This document shows, in pieces, positions 8,545 to 16,884 of a stretch of 64,000 nt of DNA (position 1 is the stretch's first letter; every line of letters starts with the position of its first letter). The notes below the pieces were generated by a model. That model worked only from the letters and a program-made list of their open reading frames with translations. It ran no database searches and had not been told where the DNA came from. Source of the DNA: Ahniella sp. (GTDB taxonomy: Bacteria; Pseudomonadota; Gammaproteobacteria; Xanthomonadales; Ahniellaceae); the NCBI GenBank assembly GCA_016712105.1, contig JADJRU010000051.1:327025-391024 (forward strand). The letters run 5' to 3'. A program made the position numbers and the translations under genes.

Positions 8545-9933
8545 TCAGACATTGAGCAGCAGGAACTCTCGTTCCCACGAGCTGATTACACGGAAAAACG
8601 TTTCGTACTCTTTCTGCTTGACCGAGTTGTAGGCGCGGACGAAGCGTTTGCCGAGGATCTCGTTCAGTTCTTCGGCTTCGAGCAGCAGATTGAGCGCATG
8701 TTCGAGATTGCGGGGTAGCCCGTAACCCTTGTCTTGGGCGCTGCTTGTCAGGGGTTCGGTCGGCATCAATTTTTCCTTGATGCCCAAGTAGCCGCAGGCG
8801 AGTGTTGCGGCCATGGCCAGGTAGGGGTTGGCGTCCGAACCTGCGAACCGGCTTTCGACGCGGGTGTTTTCAGGCGTATCGATCGGCACACGCAAGCCAC
8901 AGGTACGATTGTCGAAGCCCCACTGCACATTGATCGGCGCGACTTCACCCAACGCCAGGCGCCGATACGAATTCACGTTCGGTGCAAAGAAGGCCATCGC
9001 CATCGGAACGTATTTCTGCAGGCCACCCAGATAGTGGTGGAACATCTCGCTCATGCCACCCGACTTGGTGTCATAGAAAAGATTCTTGCCGGTCTTCATG
9101 CTGACCATGCTTTGGTGCAGGTGCATGGAGCTGCCGGCCTCATTGGACATCGGCTTGGCCAGAAACGTGGCGTAGATGCCATGGCGCAGGGCGGCTTCAC
9201 GCATGGTCCGTTTGAACAGGAACACCTGGTCGGCTCGCGACATCGGATCGGAGTGCTGGAAATTCACTTCCAGTTGTCCGGCACCGGATTCATGGATCAG
9301 CGTGTCGACATCCAGTTCCATGGCCTCGGCATAGTCATACATGTCGTCGAGGATCGGGTCGAACTCGTTGACTGCGTCGATGGAATAACTCTGCCGGGCG
9401 GTCTCCGGTCGACCGGAGCGACCCGCAGGGGGAAGCAGAGGCAGATCCGGATCGATGTTCTTCTGAACCAGGAAAAACTCCAGTTCTGGTGCGATCACCG
9501 GCTTGATGCCAAGTCCCTCGAAGAGCGACAGCACCCGGCGCAAGACATTACGAGGCGACAGTTCGTGTGGTCGGCCATCGCGTGTGTAACAGTCGTGGAT
9601 GATCTGTGCGGTAGGCGCCGACGCCCATGGCACGACACGGGCCGTACCAGCGTCCGGGCGAAGCATCATGTCGGAATCGGAAGGACTGACCAGTTCGTAA
9701 TAGTCGTCCGGATAGTCGCCGGTGACGGTGGTCGCGAAAATCCCTTCGGGAAGTCGCGTGCCGTAGTCATGCGAGAACTTCGCGGCCGGGATGATCTTGC
9801 CGCGGGCGTTGCCCGTGATGTCCGGCACCAGGCATTCCACTTCGGTGATGCGACGGTCCCGCAGCCAGCGTTTCAACGAGTTTTCGGTGCTGGCGGTGTC
9901 GGGGTGTGCTTTTTTCGGTTTGCGCGCTGCCAT
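8545..9933 (-). CDS. puuA: Glutamine-synthetase-like gamma-glutamylputrescine (polyamine) synthetase
   Basis: This 462-residue protein has the glutamine synthetase N-terminal beta-grasp domain (LVPDITGNARGKIIP) and the catalytic domain: ELEFFLVQK, HESGAGQLEVNFQ, SMHLHQSM, FDNRTCGLRVP and ESRFAGSDANPYLA. PuuA/SpuB enzymes ligate glutamate to putrescine using ATP and so channel it into the gamma-glutamyl pathway. It starts 3 bases after the hydrolase gene. The Lys/Pro-rich N-terminus (KPKKAHPD) is an extension relative to the paralogue at 10,852. Confidence 0.9.
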   Translation of the reverse strand: MAARKPKKAHPDTASTENSLKRWLRDRRITEVECLVPDITGNARGKIIPAAKFSHDYGTRLPEGIFATTVTGDYPDDYYELVSPSDSDMMLRPDAGTARVVPWASAPTAQIIHDCYTRDGRPHELSPRNVLRRVLSLFEGLGIKPVIAPELEFFLVQKNIDPDLPLLPPAGRSGRPETARQSYSIDAVNEFDPILDDMYDYAEAMELDVDTLIHESGAGQLEVNFQHSDPMSRADQVFLFKRTMREAALRHGIYATFLAKPMSNEAGSSMHLHQSMVSMKTGKNLFYDTKSGGMSEMFHHYLGGLQKYVPMAMAFFAPNVNSYRRLALGEVAPINVQWGFDNRTCGLRVPIDTPENTRVESRFAGSDANPYLAMAATLACGYLGIKEKLMPTEPLTSSAQDKGYGLPRNLEHALNLLLEAEELNEILGKRFVRAYNSVKQKEYETFFRVISSWEREFLLLNV

Positions 9934-9936
9934 AAA

Positions 9937-10689
9937 TCACTTTGCCTTGCGGGATCGGTACGTGCCCATCGCCGCGGCGAAGGACTTGAAGATGGCGGTA
10001 TAAAAACTGTTGTCGAGGACTTTCCATTCCGGGTGCCACTGCACCGCGAGCAGGAATTGGGTGGGTGAATCCAGGCGAACGGCTTCGACGAGTCCATCCG
10101 GCGCGGTCGCCTCGACGGTCAGGCCGGGGGCGAGTTCACGAATGCCCTGGCCATGCAGGGAATTCACCCATGCCGTGTCGGTGCCGGCGGCGCGATGCAG
10201 GATGCCACCGGGCGTCAGTTGCACGGGGTGAGACGGTCCGTATTGGATATCGAGAGGTTCGTCGTTGTTCTCGCGGTGGTCGGCAAATCCGCCTGCTTCG
10301 TGGACTTTCTGGTGCAGGCTGCCGCCCAGGGCAACATTCACCTCCTGCAAGCCGCGGCAGACAGCGAGCACCGGAATGCCGAGTTCGATGGCCGCCCGGA
10401 CGATGGACAATGTGGTCGCGTCCCGTGCGGGGTCATGAAGATTGCCGGGATAACTCGGTTCGTCGCTGTAGTGATGGGGTTCGATGTTGCTGTAGGCCCC
10501 GGTCAGAAACAGTCCGTCGACACGATCCAGGATCGCCCAGAGGTCCAGAGGCGGTTCCAGCGAGGGCAGCAACAGAGGCAGCGCATCCGCTGCGTGGCGC
10601 AGCGCGCGCAGGTACTTCTCGCCCGCCATGTGGAAGATGTGGTGCCCGACCTGTCGGCGGTCGCAGGGCACACCAACCCAATATTGCAT
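9937..10689 (-). CDS. puuD: Gamma-glutamyl-gamma-aminobutyrate hydrolase (peptidase C26)
   Basis: This 250-residue class I amidotransferase-like hydrolase has the nucleophile elbow VLAVCRGLQEVNVALGG (Cys about residue 114) and catalytic His in AVQWHPEW. PuuD/SpuA enzymes cleave gamma-glutamyl-GABA to glutamate and GABA. It is the first gene of the minus-strand polyamine operon. The start is an ATG reading MQYWVGVPCDRRQVG. The 162 bases upstream are shared with a divergent gene and carry inverted repeats, the most likely control region for both directions. Confidence 0.9.
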   Translation of the reverse strand: MQYWVGVPCDRRQVGHHIFHMAGEKYLRALRHAADALPLLLPSLEPPLDLWAILDRVDGLFLTGAYSNIEPHHYSDEPSYPGNLHDPARDATTLSIVRAAIELGIPVLAVCRGLQEVNVALGGSLHQKVHEAGGFADHRENNDEPLDIQYGPSHPVQLTPGGILHRAAGTDTAWVNSLHGQGIRELAPGLTVEATAPDGLVEAVRLDSPTQFLLAVQWHPEWKVLDNSFYTAIFKSFAAAMGTYRSRKAK

Positions 10690-10745
10690 CGGTATGGACC
10701 TTTTCCGGGGAACGGCCGAACCCTACTCGGCCTGTTTGATTTTTT

Positions 10746-10789
10746 CAACACACTTGCCACAAGTGGGCGCCTGAGTGTCCAATGTGTTG
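10746..10789. promoter_or_regulatory. Nested inverted repeats in the divergent polyamine promoter region
   Basis: A perfect 6-3-6 palindrome, CACTTG-CCA-CAAGTG, occupies 10,751-10,765. It lies within a wider pair, CAACACA (10,746-10,752) and TGTGTTG (10,783-10,789). The site sits between puuD and the divergent synthetase gene, so it is a natural operator candidate for a polyamine-responsive regulator. No regulator gene is present in the cluster, so the cognate protein is unknown. Confidence 0.5.
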
Positions 10790-10796
10790 AGTATTT

Positions 10797-10824
10797 TTGA
10801 CGGCTGGCCGAGCTCTGTTAGCAT
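10797..10824 (+). promoter_or_regulatory. Sigma70-like promoter for the second glutamylpolyamine synthetase
   Basis: TTGACG at 10,797-10,802 (matches TTGACA at 5 of 6) and TAGCAT at 10,819-10,824 with an upstream TG (extended -10) are separated by 16 bases. The predicted start near 10,831 gives a leader of about 20 bases to the ATG at 10,852. Confidence 0.5.
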
Positions 10825-10851
10825 CCGGCGACAGGCCCAAGAGCAGACACC

Positions 10852-12219
10852 ATGAGCAAAACGCTTCTCACCGCGGATGATCAAGCCACCCTGGACGCGC
10901 TGCCCGACCTCGAGCAGATCGACTTTGTCCTGCCCGACATGAACGCCCTGTCGCGCGGAAAACGCGTGACACGCGAGGCGCTTCCCAAAGTCTACGAAAA
11001 CGGTGTGTGCTTGCCGATGTCGCTTCTGGGGACCGATGTCACCGGCAACACGGTCGAGGAGACCGGTCTGGGGTACGACATCGGGGACGAGGATCGTGTG
11101 TGTCGGCCCATCCCAGGCACCCTTCGGCCCGTCCCGTGGAGCACTCGCCCCATGGCGCAGGCTTTGTTGGCGATGGAAGACCGGGATGGTCAGGTATTCG
11201 CCGCGAATCCACGCGAAGTCCTCAAACGTGTGCTGGATCGGTTCGCCGCCCGCGGGCTGACGCCGGTTGTTGCCGTGGAGCTCGAGTTCTATCTGCTCGA
11301 CAACCAGCTGACACCCGAGGGTTTTCCGCAGACATCGATCAACCCGGCGACCGGCCTGCGCAACCGGACGACCCAGGTCTATTCCATGCAGGACCTCGAC
11401 GACTACCAGGCGTTCACCGATGAAATCGATCTGGTCTGTCGCGCCCAGCGAATCCCGGCCGATACGGCGGTTGCCGAATACGCGCCCGGGCAGTTCGAGA
11501 TCAATCTGAAACACCGCGCCGATGCACTCGCTGCCTGCGACGACGCGATCATGCTCAAACGCGCAATCAAGGCGGTCGCGGCAAAACAGGGCCTGCTGGC
11601 CACGTTCATGGCGAAACCTTTTGTCGAGCAGGCCGGCAGCGGCACACACATCCATGTCAGCCTGCTGGATCGCGACGGGCACAACATTTTTGCCTGTACA
11701 CCGGAAGCCCCGAACGAGCAGCTCAAATCGGCCATCGCCGGCTTGCAGCGCCGAGGTGACGACTGTCTGGTGATGTTTGCACCCCATGCCAACAGTTATC
11801 GGCGTTTTGTGCTGAACGCGTTCGTGCCGCTGAATACCTGCTGGGGCTTCAACAACCGGACGGTCGCCATGCGCGTGCCGTACAGCGACCCGAAGAACGT
11901 GCGGATCGAACACCGGATTGCCGGGGCAGATGCCAATCCCTATCTCGTCACGGCCGCCGTGCTGGCCGGCATCCTTGATGGTCTGGAGCATCCGGCCGAC
12001 CCAGGTCCGCCGATTGCCGGAAACGCCTACGAACAGACTGAAATCCGCGAGTTGTTCTGGCGTGAAACGCTGCGGGACTTCATGGCGAGCAAGTGGATCG
12101 GCGAGACCTTCGGTCCGGAGTTCCATCACATCTTCGGTCAGCAGAAACTCAAGGAACTGCGCAGCTTCAATCGTGAAGTGACATCACTTGAGGTGGATTG
12201 GTACCTGCGGCTGGTGTGA
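10852..12219 (+). CDS. Second glutamine-synthetase-like gamma-glutamylpolyamine synthetase
   Basis: This 455-residue paralogue of the enzyme at 8,545 has the same catalytic landmarks: VELEFYLLDN, AEYAPGQFEINLKH, GSGTHIHVSLLD, GFNNRTVAMRVP and IEHRIAGADANPYL. It lacks the Lys/Pro-rich N-terminal extension. It is transcribed away from puuD, an arrangement comparable to the extra synthetase genes (SpuI-type) of Pseudomonas polyamine loci. It likely glutamylates a different amine or acts under other conditions; substrate is not deducible. The ATG at 10,852 has only a weak GAGCAG ribosome site. Confidence 0.85.
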   Translation: MSKTLLTADDQATLDALPDLEQIDFVLPDMNALSRGKRVTREALPKVYENGVCLPMSLLGTDVTGNTVEETGLGYDIGDEDRVCRPIPGTLRPVPWSTRPMAQALLAMEDRDGQVFAANPREVLKRVLDRFAARGLTPVVAVELEFYLLDNQLTPEGFPQTSINPATGLRNRTTQVYSMQDLDDYQAFTDEIDLVCRAQRIPADTAVAEYAPGQFEINLKHRADALAACDDAIMLKRAIKAVAAKQGLLATFMAKPFVEQAGSGTHIHVSLLDRDGHNIFACTPEAPNEQLKSAIAGLQRRGDDCLVMFAPHANSYRRFVLNAFVPLNTCWGFNNRTVAMRVPYSDPKNVRIEHRIAGADANPYLVTAAVLAGILDGLEHPADPGPPIAGNAYEQTEIRELFWRETLRDFMASKWIGETFGPEFHHIFGQQKLKELRSFNREVTSLEVDWYLRLV

Positions 12220-12235
12220 TCCCGGGCTCTTTTCA

Positions 12236-12265
12236 TTAAAAAGGCCAGCCTGGAACGCGTAGAAT
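12236..12265 (+). promoter_or_regulatory. Promoter before nudE, possibly giving a leaderless mRNA
   Basis: TAGAAT at 12,260-12,265 matches TATAAT at 5 of 6, with TTAAAA 18 bases upstream as a weak -35. A start 7 bases downstream would fall on the A of the nudE ATG at 12,272. Confidence 0.4.
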
Positions 12266-12271
12266 GGGTGG

Positions 12272-12838
12272 ATGCGAAGACTCCCCCATATCCATGCCAC
12301 GCGGATCCTCAATCCGGATGCCCGCTTCCCGATCGAACAGGTCGACCTCGAATTCAGCAATGGCGTTCGCCGAACCTACGAACGCCAGGCCACTCGTGGC
12401 CGAGGCGCCGTGGCGATCGTGCCCATGCGCGATCCGGAAACGGTGCTGCTGGTGCGCGAATACGTGTGCGGCTTGCACGCCTACGAACTCGGCTTGGCCA
12501 AGGGGCGCGTCGAACGCGGTGAAGACATCCTCGAAGCAGCGGAACGCGAGCTCAAGGAAGAAGTTGGCGTCGGTGCGCACAAGCTCACGCTGATCAAGCG
12601 CCTGTCGCTGGCGCCCACCTACATGAGCCATCGCACCGACATCGTGCTGGCCGAGGATCTCTACGACGAGCGGCTGGAAGGCGACGAGCCGGAGGAACTC
12701 GAAGTGGTGCCTTGGCCGATTGCGAAGCTGGATGACCTGCTGACGCGCACGGATGTCACTGAAGGGCGATCGATCGCCGCGTTGTTCATTGCGCGGGCGT
12801 TCCTCAAGGCTCGCGCCGAAGGTCGGGCTTGGGAATGA
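12272..12838 (+). CDS. nudE: ADP-sugar/NADH-type Nudix hydrolase NudE
   Basis: This 188-residue protein has a complete Nudix box (G-x5-E-x7-REUxEExGU) read as KGRVERGED...ERELKEEVG around residues 76-98, which binds the catalytic metal ions. NudE hydrolyses ADP-ribose, NADH and related ADP compounds. It is the first gene of a tightly packed set: its stop overlaps the cysQ start (ATGA), and cysQ overlaps mazG the same way. This nudE-cysQ-mazG grouping joins three enzymes that remove unwanted nucleotides. Only a poor ribosome site (GGTGG directly against the ATG) is seen. Confidence 0.9.
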   Translation: MRRLPHIHATRILNPDARFPIEQVDLEFSNGVRRTYERQATRGRGAVAIVPMRDPETVLLVREYVCGLHAYELGLAKGRVERGEDILEAAERELKEEVGVGAHKLTLIKRLSLAPTYMSHRTDIVLAEDLYDERLEGDEPEELEVVPWPIAKLDDLLTRTDVTEGRSIAALFIARAFLKARAEGRAWE

Positions 12839-13629
12839 AGGAACTGGCCGATTTGCTGAAACCGATTCGGGTGCTGTCGGAAGCCGCGGGACAAGCGATC
12901 CTGACGGTGTACCGAACCGACTTCGACGTCGAACACAAGGATGATCTGAGCCCGCTGACAGCGGCCGATCTGGCAGCGCATCGGGTCATTGCCGATGGGC
13001 TGTCGGTCTTGACCCCGGGTGTACCCGTGTTGTCCGAAGAGTCCAGACATGCGCCCTTGTCCGAACGTTCGGCATGGGGCACGTTCTGGCTGGTCGATCC
13101 ACTCGACGGCACACGTGAGTTCATCAAACGAAACGGCGAGTTCAGCGTCAATATCGCGCTGATCGACCAAGGGCGGCCGGTGCTGGGTGTTGTCCATGCA
13201 CCAGTGCTCGGCTGGAGCGCTCAGGCGGCGGTCGGGCTCGGTGCGACCAAAGTATCTGCCGATGGTTCGGTGCAGCCGCTGCAGATCGCTCGCGCCGGCG
13301 CCAGCGTGAGGATTGCCGGCAGTCGCTCGCATCAGGATGTACGCATGAACGCCGTGCTGGAGCGCATCGGCGCCCACGAGTTGAAACCGATGGGCTCGGC
13401 ACTGAAGTTCGTGCTGGTAGCCGGGGGTGAGGCCGATGTCTACCTTCGGTTCGGACCAACCAGCGAGTGGGACACTGCGGCTGGGCAATGTGTGCTGGAG
13501 CAGGCAGGCGGTCAATTGCTCGCACCGAATGGCGAGGTCTTTACCTACAACCGTCGCGAAACGCTTCTGAATGGCGATTTCATCGCCCTGGGCGACCGCG
13601 ACCTTCCATGGCGGGACTGGCTGGCATGA
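12835..13629 (+). CDS. cysQ: 3'(2'),5'-bisphosphate nucleotidase CysQ
   Basis: This protein of 264 residues from the ATG at 12,835 belongs to the inositol-monophosphatase superfamily. The metal-binding motifs are present: SPLTAADLAAH, LSEES (Glu), VDPLDGTREFIKR and, near the end, GPTSEWDTAAGQ. CysQ removes the 3'-phosphate of PAP/PAPS formed during sulfate assimilation. I chose the ATG overlapping the nudE stop because a TTG two codons earlier has no advantage. The protein is cytosolic with possible membrane association as in E. coli. Confidence 0.92.
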   Translation: MKELADLLKPIRVLSEAAGQAILTVYRTDFDVEHKDDLSPLTAADLAAHRVIADGLSVLTPGVPVLSEESRHAPLSERSAWGTFWLVDPLDGTREFIKRNGEFSVNIALIDQGRPVLGVVHAPVLGWSAQAAVGLGATKVSADGSVQPLQIARAGASVRIAGSRSHQDVRMNAVLERIGAHELKPMGSALKFVLVAGGEADVYLRFGPTSEWDTAAGQCVLEQAGGQLLAPNGEVFTYNRRETLLNGDFIALGDRDLPWRDWLA

Positions 13630-14429
13630 GTCGTATGGACGAGTTGCTGGCGATCATGGCGAGACTGCGCGACCCGGAGCACGGCTGCCCATGGGACACC
13701 TTGCAGAGCTTTTCGACGATTGCGCCTTACACGATCGAGGAAGCCTATGAGGTCGCCGACGCGATTGACCGCGAGAACTGGAACGACCTCCGGGAAGAAC
13801 TCGGCGACCTGTTGCTGCAGGTGGTGTTCCATGCGCGAATGGCCGAAGAGCAGGGCAGCTTCGTGTTCGACGACGTGGTCGCCGCCATCTGCGACAAGAT
13901 GCTGCGTCGTCACCCGCATGTGTTTGGTGACGAAGAACGCCGCAATGCAGAAGAACAGACGAAACGCTGGGAAGCCCAGAAACGCCAGGAAAAGGGCATT
14001 GCCGACGATGCCAGCGTATTGGCCGGCATCAGCCATGGCATGCCCGAATGGCAGCGCGCGGTGAAGCTGCAGAAGCGTGCGGCCAGTGTCGGGTTTGAGT
14101 GGCCAGATGCCCGGCCGATCCTCGACAAGCTGCAGGAAGAAATCGAGGAAGTTCGGGTTGAGCTGGATCGGCCGGGTCAGAACCACGCAGACCGCCAGGC
14201 GCGCCTGCTCGACGAGATCGGTGATGTGCTGTTTGTGGCCGTCAATCTGGCCCGTACTTCCGGGGTGGATGTCTCGGCGGCACTCCGACACGCAAACCGC
14301 AAGTTCGAAGACCGGTTTCGCTGGATGGAATTGCAGGCCAACGCTCGCGGTTCGGCGCTGTCCGAACAAACACTGGAGTCCCAGGAACGGCTCTGGAGCG
14401 AAGCCAAGAGAGCGCTGTCGGATCGCTGA
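13626..14429 (+). CDS. mazG: Nucleoside triphosphate pyrophosphohydrolase MazG
   Basis: Starting at the ATG that overlaps the cysQ stop gives 267 residues, the usual MazG length. Both MazG repeats are visible: the first with CPWDTLQSF, EEAYEVADAI and LREELGDLLLQVVFHA (EExxE/ExxD metal sites), the second with LQEEIEEVRVEL and LDEIGDVLFVAVNLAR. The enzyme hydrolyses NTPs to NMP and PPi, limits aberrant nucleotides and can lower ppGpp. It ends the nudE-cysQ-mazG operon. Confidence 0.95.
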   Translation: MSRMDELLAIMARLRDPEHGCPWDTLQSFSTIAPYTIEEAYEVADAIDRENWNDLREELGDLLLQVVFHARMAEEQGSFVFDDVVAAICDKMLRRHPHVFGDEERRNAEEQTKRWEAQKRQEKGIADDASVLAGISHGMPEWQRAVKLQKRAASVGFEWPDARPILDKLQEEIEEVRVELDRPGQNHADRQARLLDEIGDVLFVAVNLARTSGVDVSAALRHANRKFEDRFRWMELQANARGSALSEQTLESQERLWSEAKRALSDR

Positions 14430-14530
14430 CTGAATGTCGTTGCAGCGCACCAACTGTGACTTTTCGTCGAGTGCGCCCAACACAATGAAAAAGTGGTAGA
14501 ACGGGGCCGGGTTCATGAGGAGGCCCAGTC

Positions 14531-14887
14531 ATGAAAAAGTTGCTTTGTGTGCTGTTGTTGGGGTTCATGCCTTGGTCCGCCCATGCCGAAGCCGTATTGT
14601 CATGCGATGACATCGAGCAGTTGGGTGAGTCGTTGACCGCGCTCGGTATTGCGATGGATGACGAAAATGCGGAAATCGGCGAGGGCAGTTCGGAAGACGC
14701 CGCGCTTCGTGACGTAGTCCTGGCGCTGGCCGAGATTGCCAAGGCCGAAGACGATGCGGATCTGGCCAATGCCAGTATTGCGATGGCCGAAGGCTGGGAC
14801 AACATGGATCGTGATGCGTTCACCGATGGTCTGGCTGAGGCGGTGGTCAAACTTGCGGCTATTTCCGTGAACGAGTGCGGCGGCTGA
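14531..14887 (+). CDS. Small secreted acidic protein, function unknown
   Basis: This 118-residue protein begins with a clear Sec signal peptide (KKLLCVLLLGFMPWSAHA, cleavage before EAVLSC). The mature part is short, acidic, probably helical and has two cysteines, one near each end (SCDD and NECGG), which could pair. A strong ribosome site (GAGGAGG) precedes the ATG. I do not recognise a family. It stands alone between mazG and a repeat followed by the diguanylate cyclase gene. Confidence 0.75.
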   Translation: MKKLLCVLLLGFMPWSAHAEAVLSCDDIEQLGESLTALGIAMDDENAEIGEGSSEDAALRDVVLALAEIAKAEDDADLANASIAMAEGWDNMDRDAFTDGLAEAVVKLAAISVNECGG

Positions 14888-14894
14888 ATCTTGT

Positions 14895-14985
14895 TGTCTT
14901 GGCTGGGCTGAGCGCAGCGAAGCCCAGCCAGGTGACTCAAGGAACCTGCGCTCAGAAATGCCGGGCTTCGCTGCGCTCGGCACCA
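14895..14985. repeat. Intergenic GCTGGGC...GCCCAGC palindromic element
   Basis: GGCTGGGCT-GAGCGCAGCGA-AGCCCAGCC forms a long hairpin, followed by a diverged second copy (CGGGCTTCGCTGCGCTCGGC). The GCTGGGCT core recurs in the repeat cluster at 62.8-63.0 kb, so it seems to be a dispersed element of this genome. Confidence 0.55.
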
Positions 14986-15029
14986 GCCTCGAGAGCACCA
15001 GCCACGGTAGGGCCATAGGGAACGAGCGA

Positions 15030-16871
15030 ATGCCGCACACCATGAGTCGCACCATCAGGACGCTCTGGATGTTGCTGTTCTGGATTGCCGGGAACGCCGC
15101 GATGGCGGAAGACGGCAGTGTTGCCTTGCTTCGGAATGGAACCGATTCGATGAGTCCGCGTGAAGCCACGCGGTACTGGGTGGATGCCGACGCCGACAGC
15201 AGCATTTCCGCGGCGCAAGGTGCCTTCGCTGATGGAGCGTTCAAACCGTTGCCCCGGTGGCCGGCCACCTTCGGTTTCGCCGACGGCGTACATTGGTTCC
15301 AGATCGATATCGAAAATGCCGATCATCCCGATCCCGACTGGCTGTTGGTCATCGAGTACGCTCTGCTTGATCATCTCGACCTCTATACCGTGCTGCCGAA
15401 CGGGCGCATCGAGCACTTTGAATCAGGTGATCGGCGCCCGTTTTCTGCGCGGGCGGTGGATCATCGCCACTTCACGTTTGCACTGGATCAGCCTGTCGGG
15501 GAACGACGCCAGTATTTTTTGCGCGTGAAAACGGAAAGTTCCGTGCAAGTGCCGCTGACCATCGGCACCCGCGTGCATTTTCTCAATCATGCGCAACGCG
15601 GCGACATGGGGTTGGGGCTCTATTACGGCGTCATCATCGCGATGTTCCTGTACAGCCTTCTGTTGTACTTCTCCATCCGCGACAAGAGTTTCCTCTGGTA
15701 CATCACTTATGTCGGTGCATTCGGGCTCGGCCAGAGCTGTCTCAATGGGCTGAGTTACCAAATCCTGATGCCCGAATGGCCGAGGCTCGACGACCAGTTC
15801 CTGCTCTTCACGATTGGGCTGGCGTTGTTGGCGATGCTCATGTTCACGCGCGAGTTCCTGGAACTCGCCAAGCGCGCGCCGCGGTTGGACGCGATCATGC
15901 GTGTGGCCATCTGGATCGAACTCGCCATCCTGGTTGCGTCGTTCGTCTTGTCCTATCGGCATTCGATCTCCCTTGAAACCGCGTCGGTGTTTGCCATTGC
16001 CGCGTTGTGTCTGGTCTCGGCTTGTGTGGTGTGGCGTCGTGGATACCGTCCGGCATTCCATTACCTGCTGGCATGGAGCTTCATGCTGCTGGGGATCGTG
16101 ATCTATGCGTCCTTGTCGTTCGGGCTGGTCAAGAAGACATTCATTACCGAGTACGGCATCCAGATCGGTTCCTGTATCGAGATGATCCTGCTGTCGTTTG
16201 CGCTGGCGTATCGGTTCCAGCTGATCCGCGAGGAAAACGAGGCCTTGCAGCGCGATGTGGCCGAGAAACTCGAAGTCCGGGTGAACGAGCGAACGGCCGA
16301 ACTCAATCATGCGCTCGGCGACTTGCGCGTCGCCAACCGCCGGCTGCAGGAATACAGTCTGCGGGATGGCTTGACGAACGTGCATAACCGACGGTTCCTG
16401 GATGAAGCGCTGCCGCGTGCCGCGGCAATTGCACAACAACGGCAGGAGTCGTTGAGCCTGCTGATCATCGATATTGATCACTTCAAGCGGATCAACGACA
16501 CCCATGGCCATCTGGCTGGCGACGACTGTCTGCGCGACGTCGCCGACGTCCTGCGCCAGCAGGTGCGTGAGGCAGATGATTTTGTCGCACGCTATGGTGG
16601 GGAGGAGTTCGTCGTGATCCTGCCCGGCGCTTCGCTCGATACCGCCCGCCAGCGGGCAGAGGCGCTGCGCAAGGCAGTCGCGCAGATTCGGGTTCCGGGT
16701 TATGGCGATCCGCTTGCATTGACGATCAGTGTCGGCGTCGCAGCCTTGAACCCGGAAGCGACCACCAACCTCACCGACGACCTGCTGCGCCGTGCGGACC
16801 AGGCGCTGTATGCCGCCAAGGAGCACGGACGCAACCGGGTGATGGTCGACGGTCTGGCGCCGCTGGAATAG
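15030..16871 (+). CDS. Membrane diguanylate cyclase (7TMR-DISM sensor plus GGDEF)
   Basis: This protein has about 613 residues. A signal peptide (RTLWMLLFWIAGNAAMA) precedes an extracellular 7TMR-DISMED2-like beta domain (about 30-180). Seven helices follow (about 190-385), then a short coiled coil (NEALQRDVAEKLEVRVNERT) and a GGDEF domain with the active motif RYGGEEF near residue 520. Such proteins sense an extracellular ligand, possibly a carbohydrate, and make cyclic di-GMP. An RxxD lies six rather than five residues before GGEEF, so feedback inhibition may be altered. The ATG at 15,030 is chosen because AGGGAA lies 7 bases upstream; a second ATG four codons later is possible. Confidence 0.9.
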   Translation: MPHTMSRTIRTLWMLLFWIAGNAAMAEDGSVALLRNGTDSMSPREATRYWVDADADSSISAAQGAFADGAFKPLPRWPATFGFADGVHWFQIDIENADHPDPDWLLVIEYALLDHLDLYTVLPNGRIEHFESGDRRPFSARAVDHRHFTFALDQPVGERRQYFLRVKTESSVQVPLTIGTRVHFLNHAQRGDMGLGLYYGVIIAMFLYSLLLYFSIRDKSFLWYITYVGAFGLGQSCLNGLSYQILMPEWPRLDDQFLLFTIGLALLAMLMFTREFLELAKRAPRLDAIMRVAIWIELAILVASFVLSYRHSISLETASVFAIAALCLVSACVVWRRGYRPAFHYLLAWSFMLLGIVIYASLSFGLVKKTFITEYGIQIGSCIEMILLSFALAYRFQLIREENEALQRDVAEKLEVRVNERTAELNHALGDLRVANRRLQEYSLRDGLTNVHNRRFLDEALPRAAAIAQQRQESLSLLIIDIDHFKRINDTHGHLAGDDCLRDVADVLRQQVREADDFVARYGGEEFVVILPGASLDTARQRAEALRKAVAQIRVPGYGDPLALTISVGVAALNPEATTNLTDDLLRRADQALYAAKEHGRNRVMVDGLAPLE

Positions 16872-16884
16872 ACGCGTTTGGCGG

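Noticed and set aside
10723..12129. Long open frame antisense to the second glutamylpolyamine synthetase
   Set aside because: The plus-strand frame has full family motifs; the antisense text has none and arises from high GC third positions.
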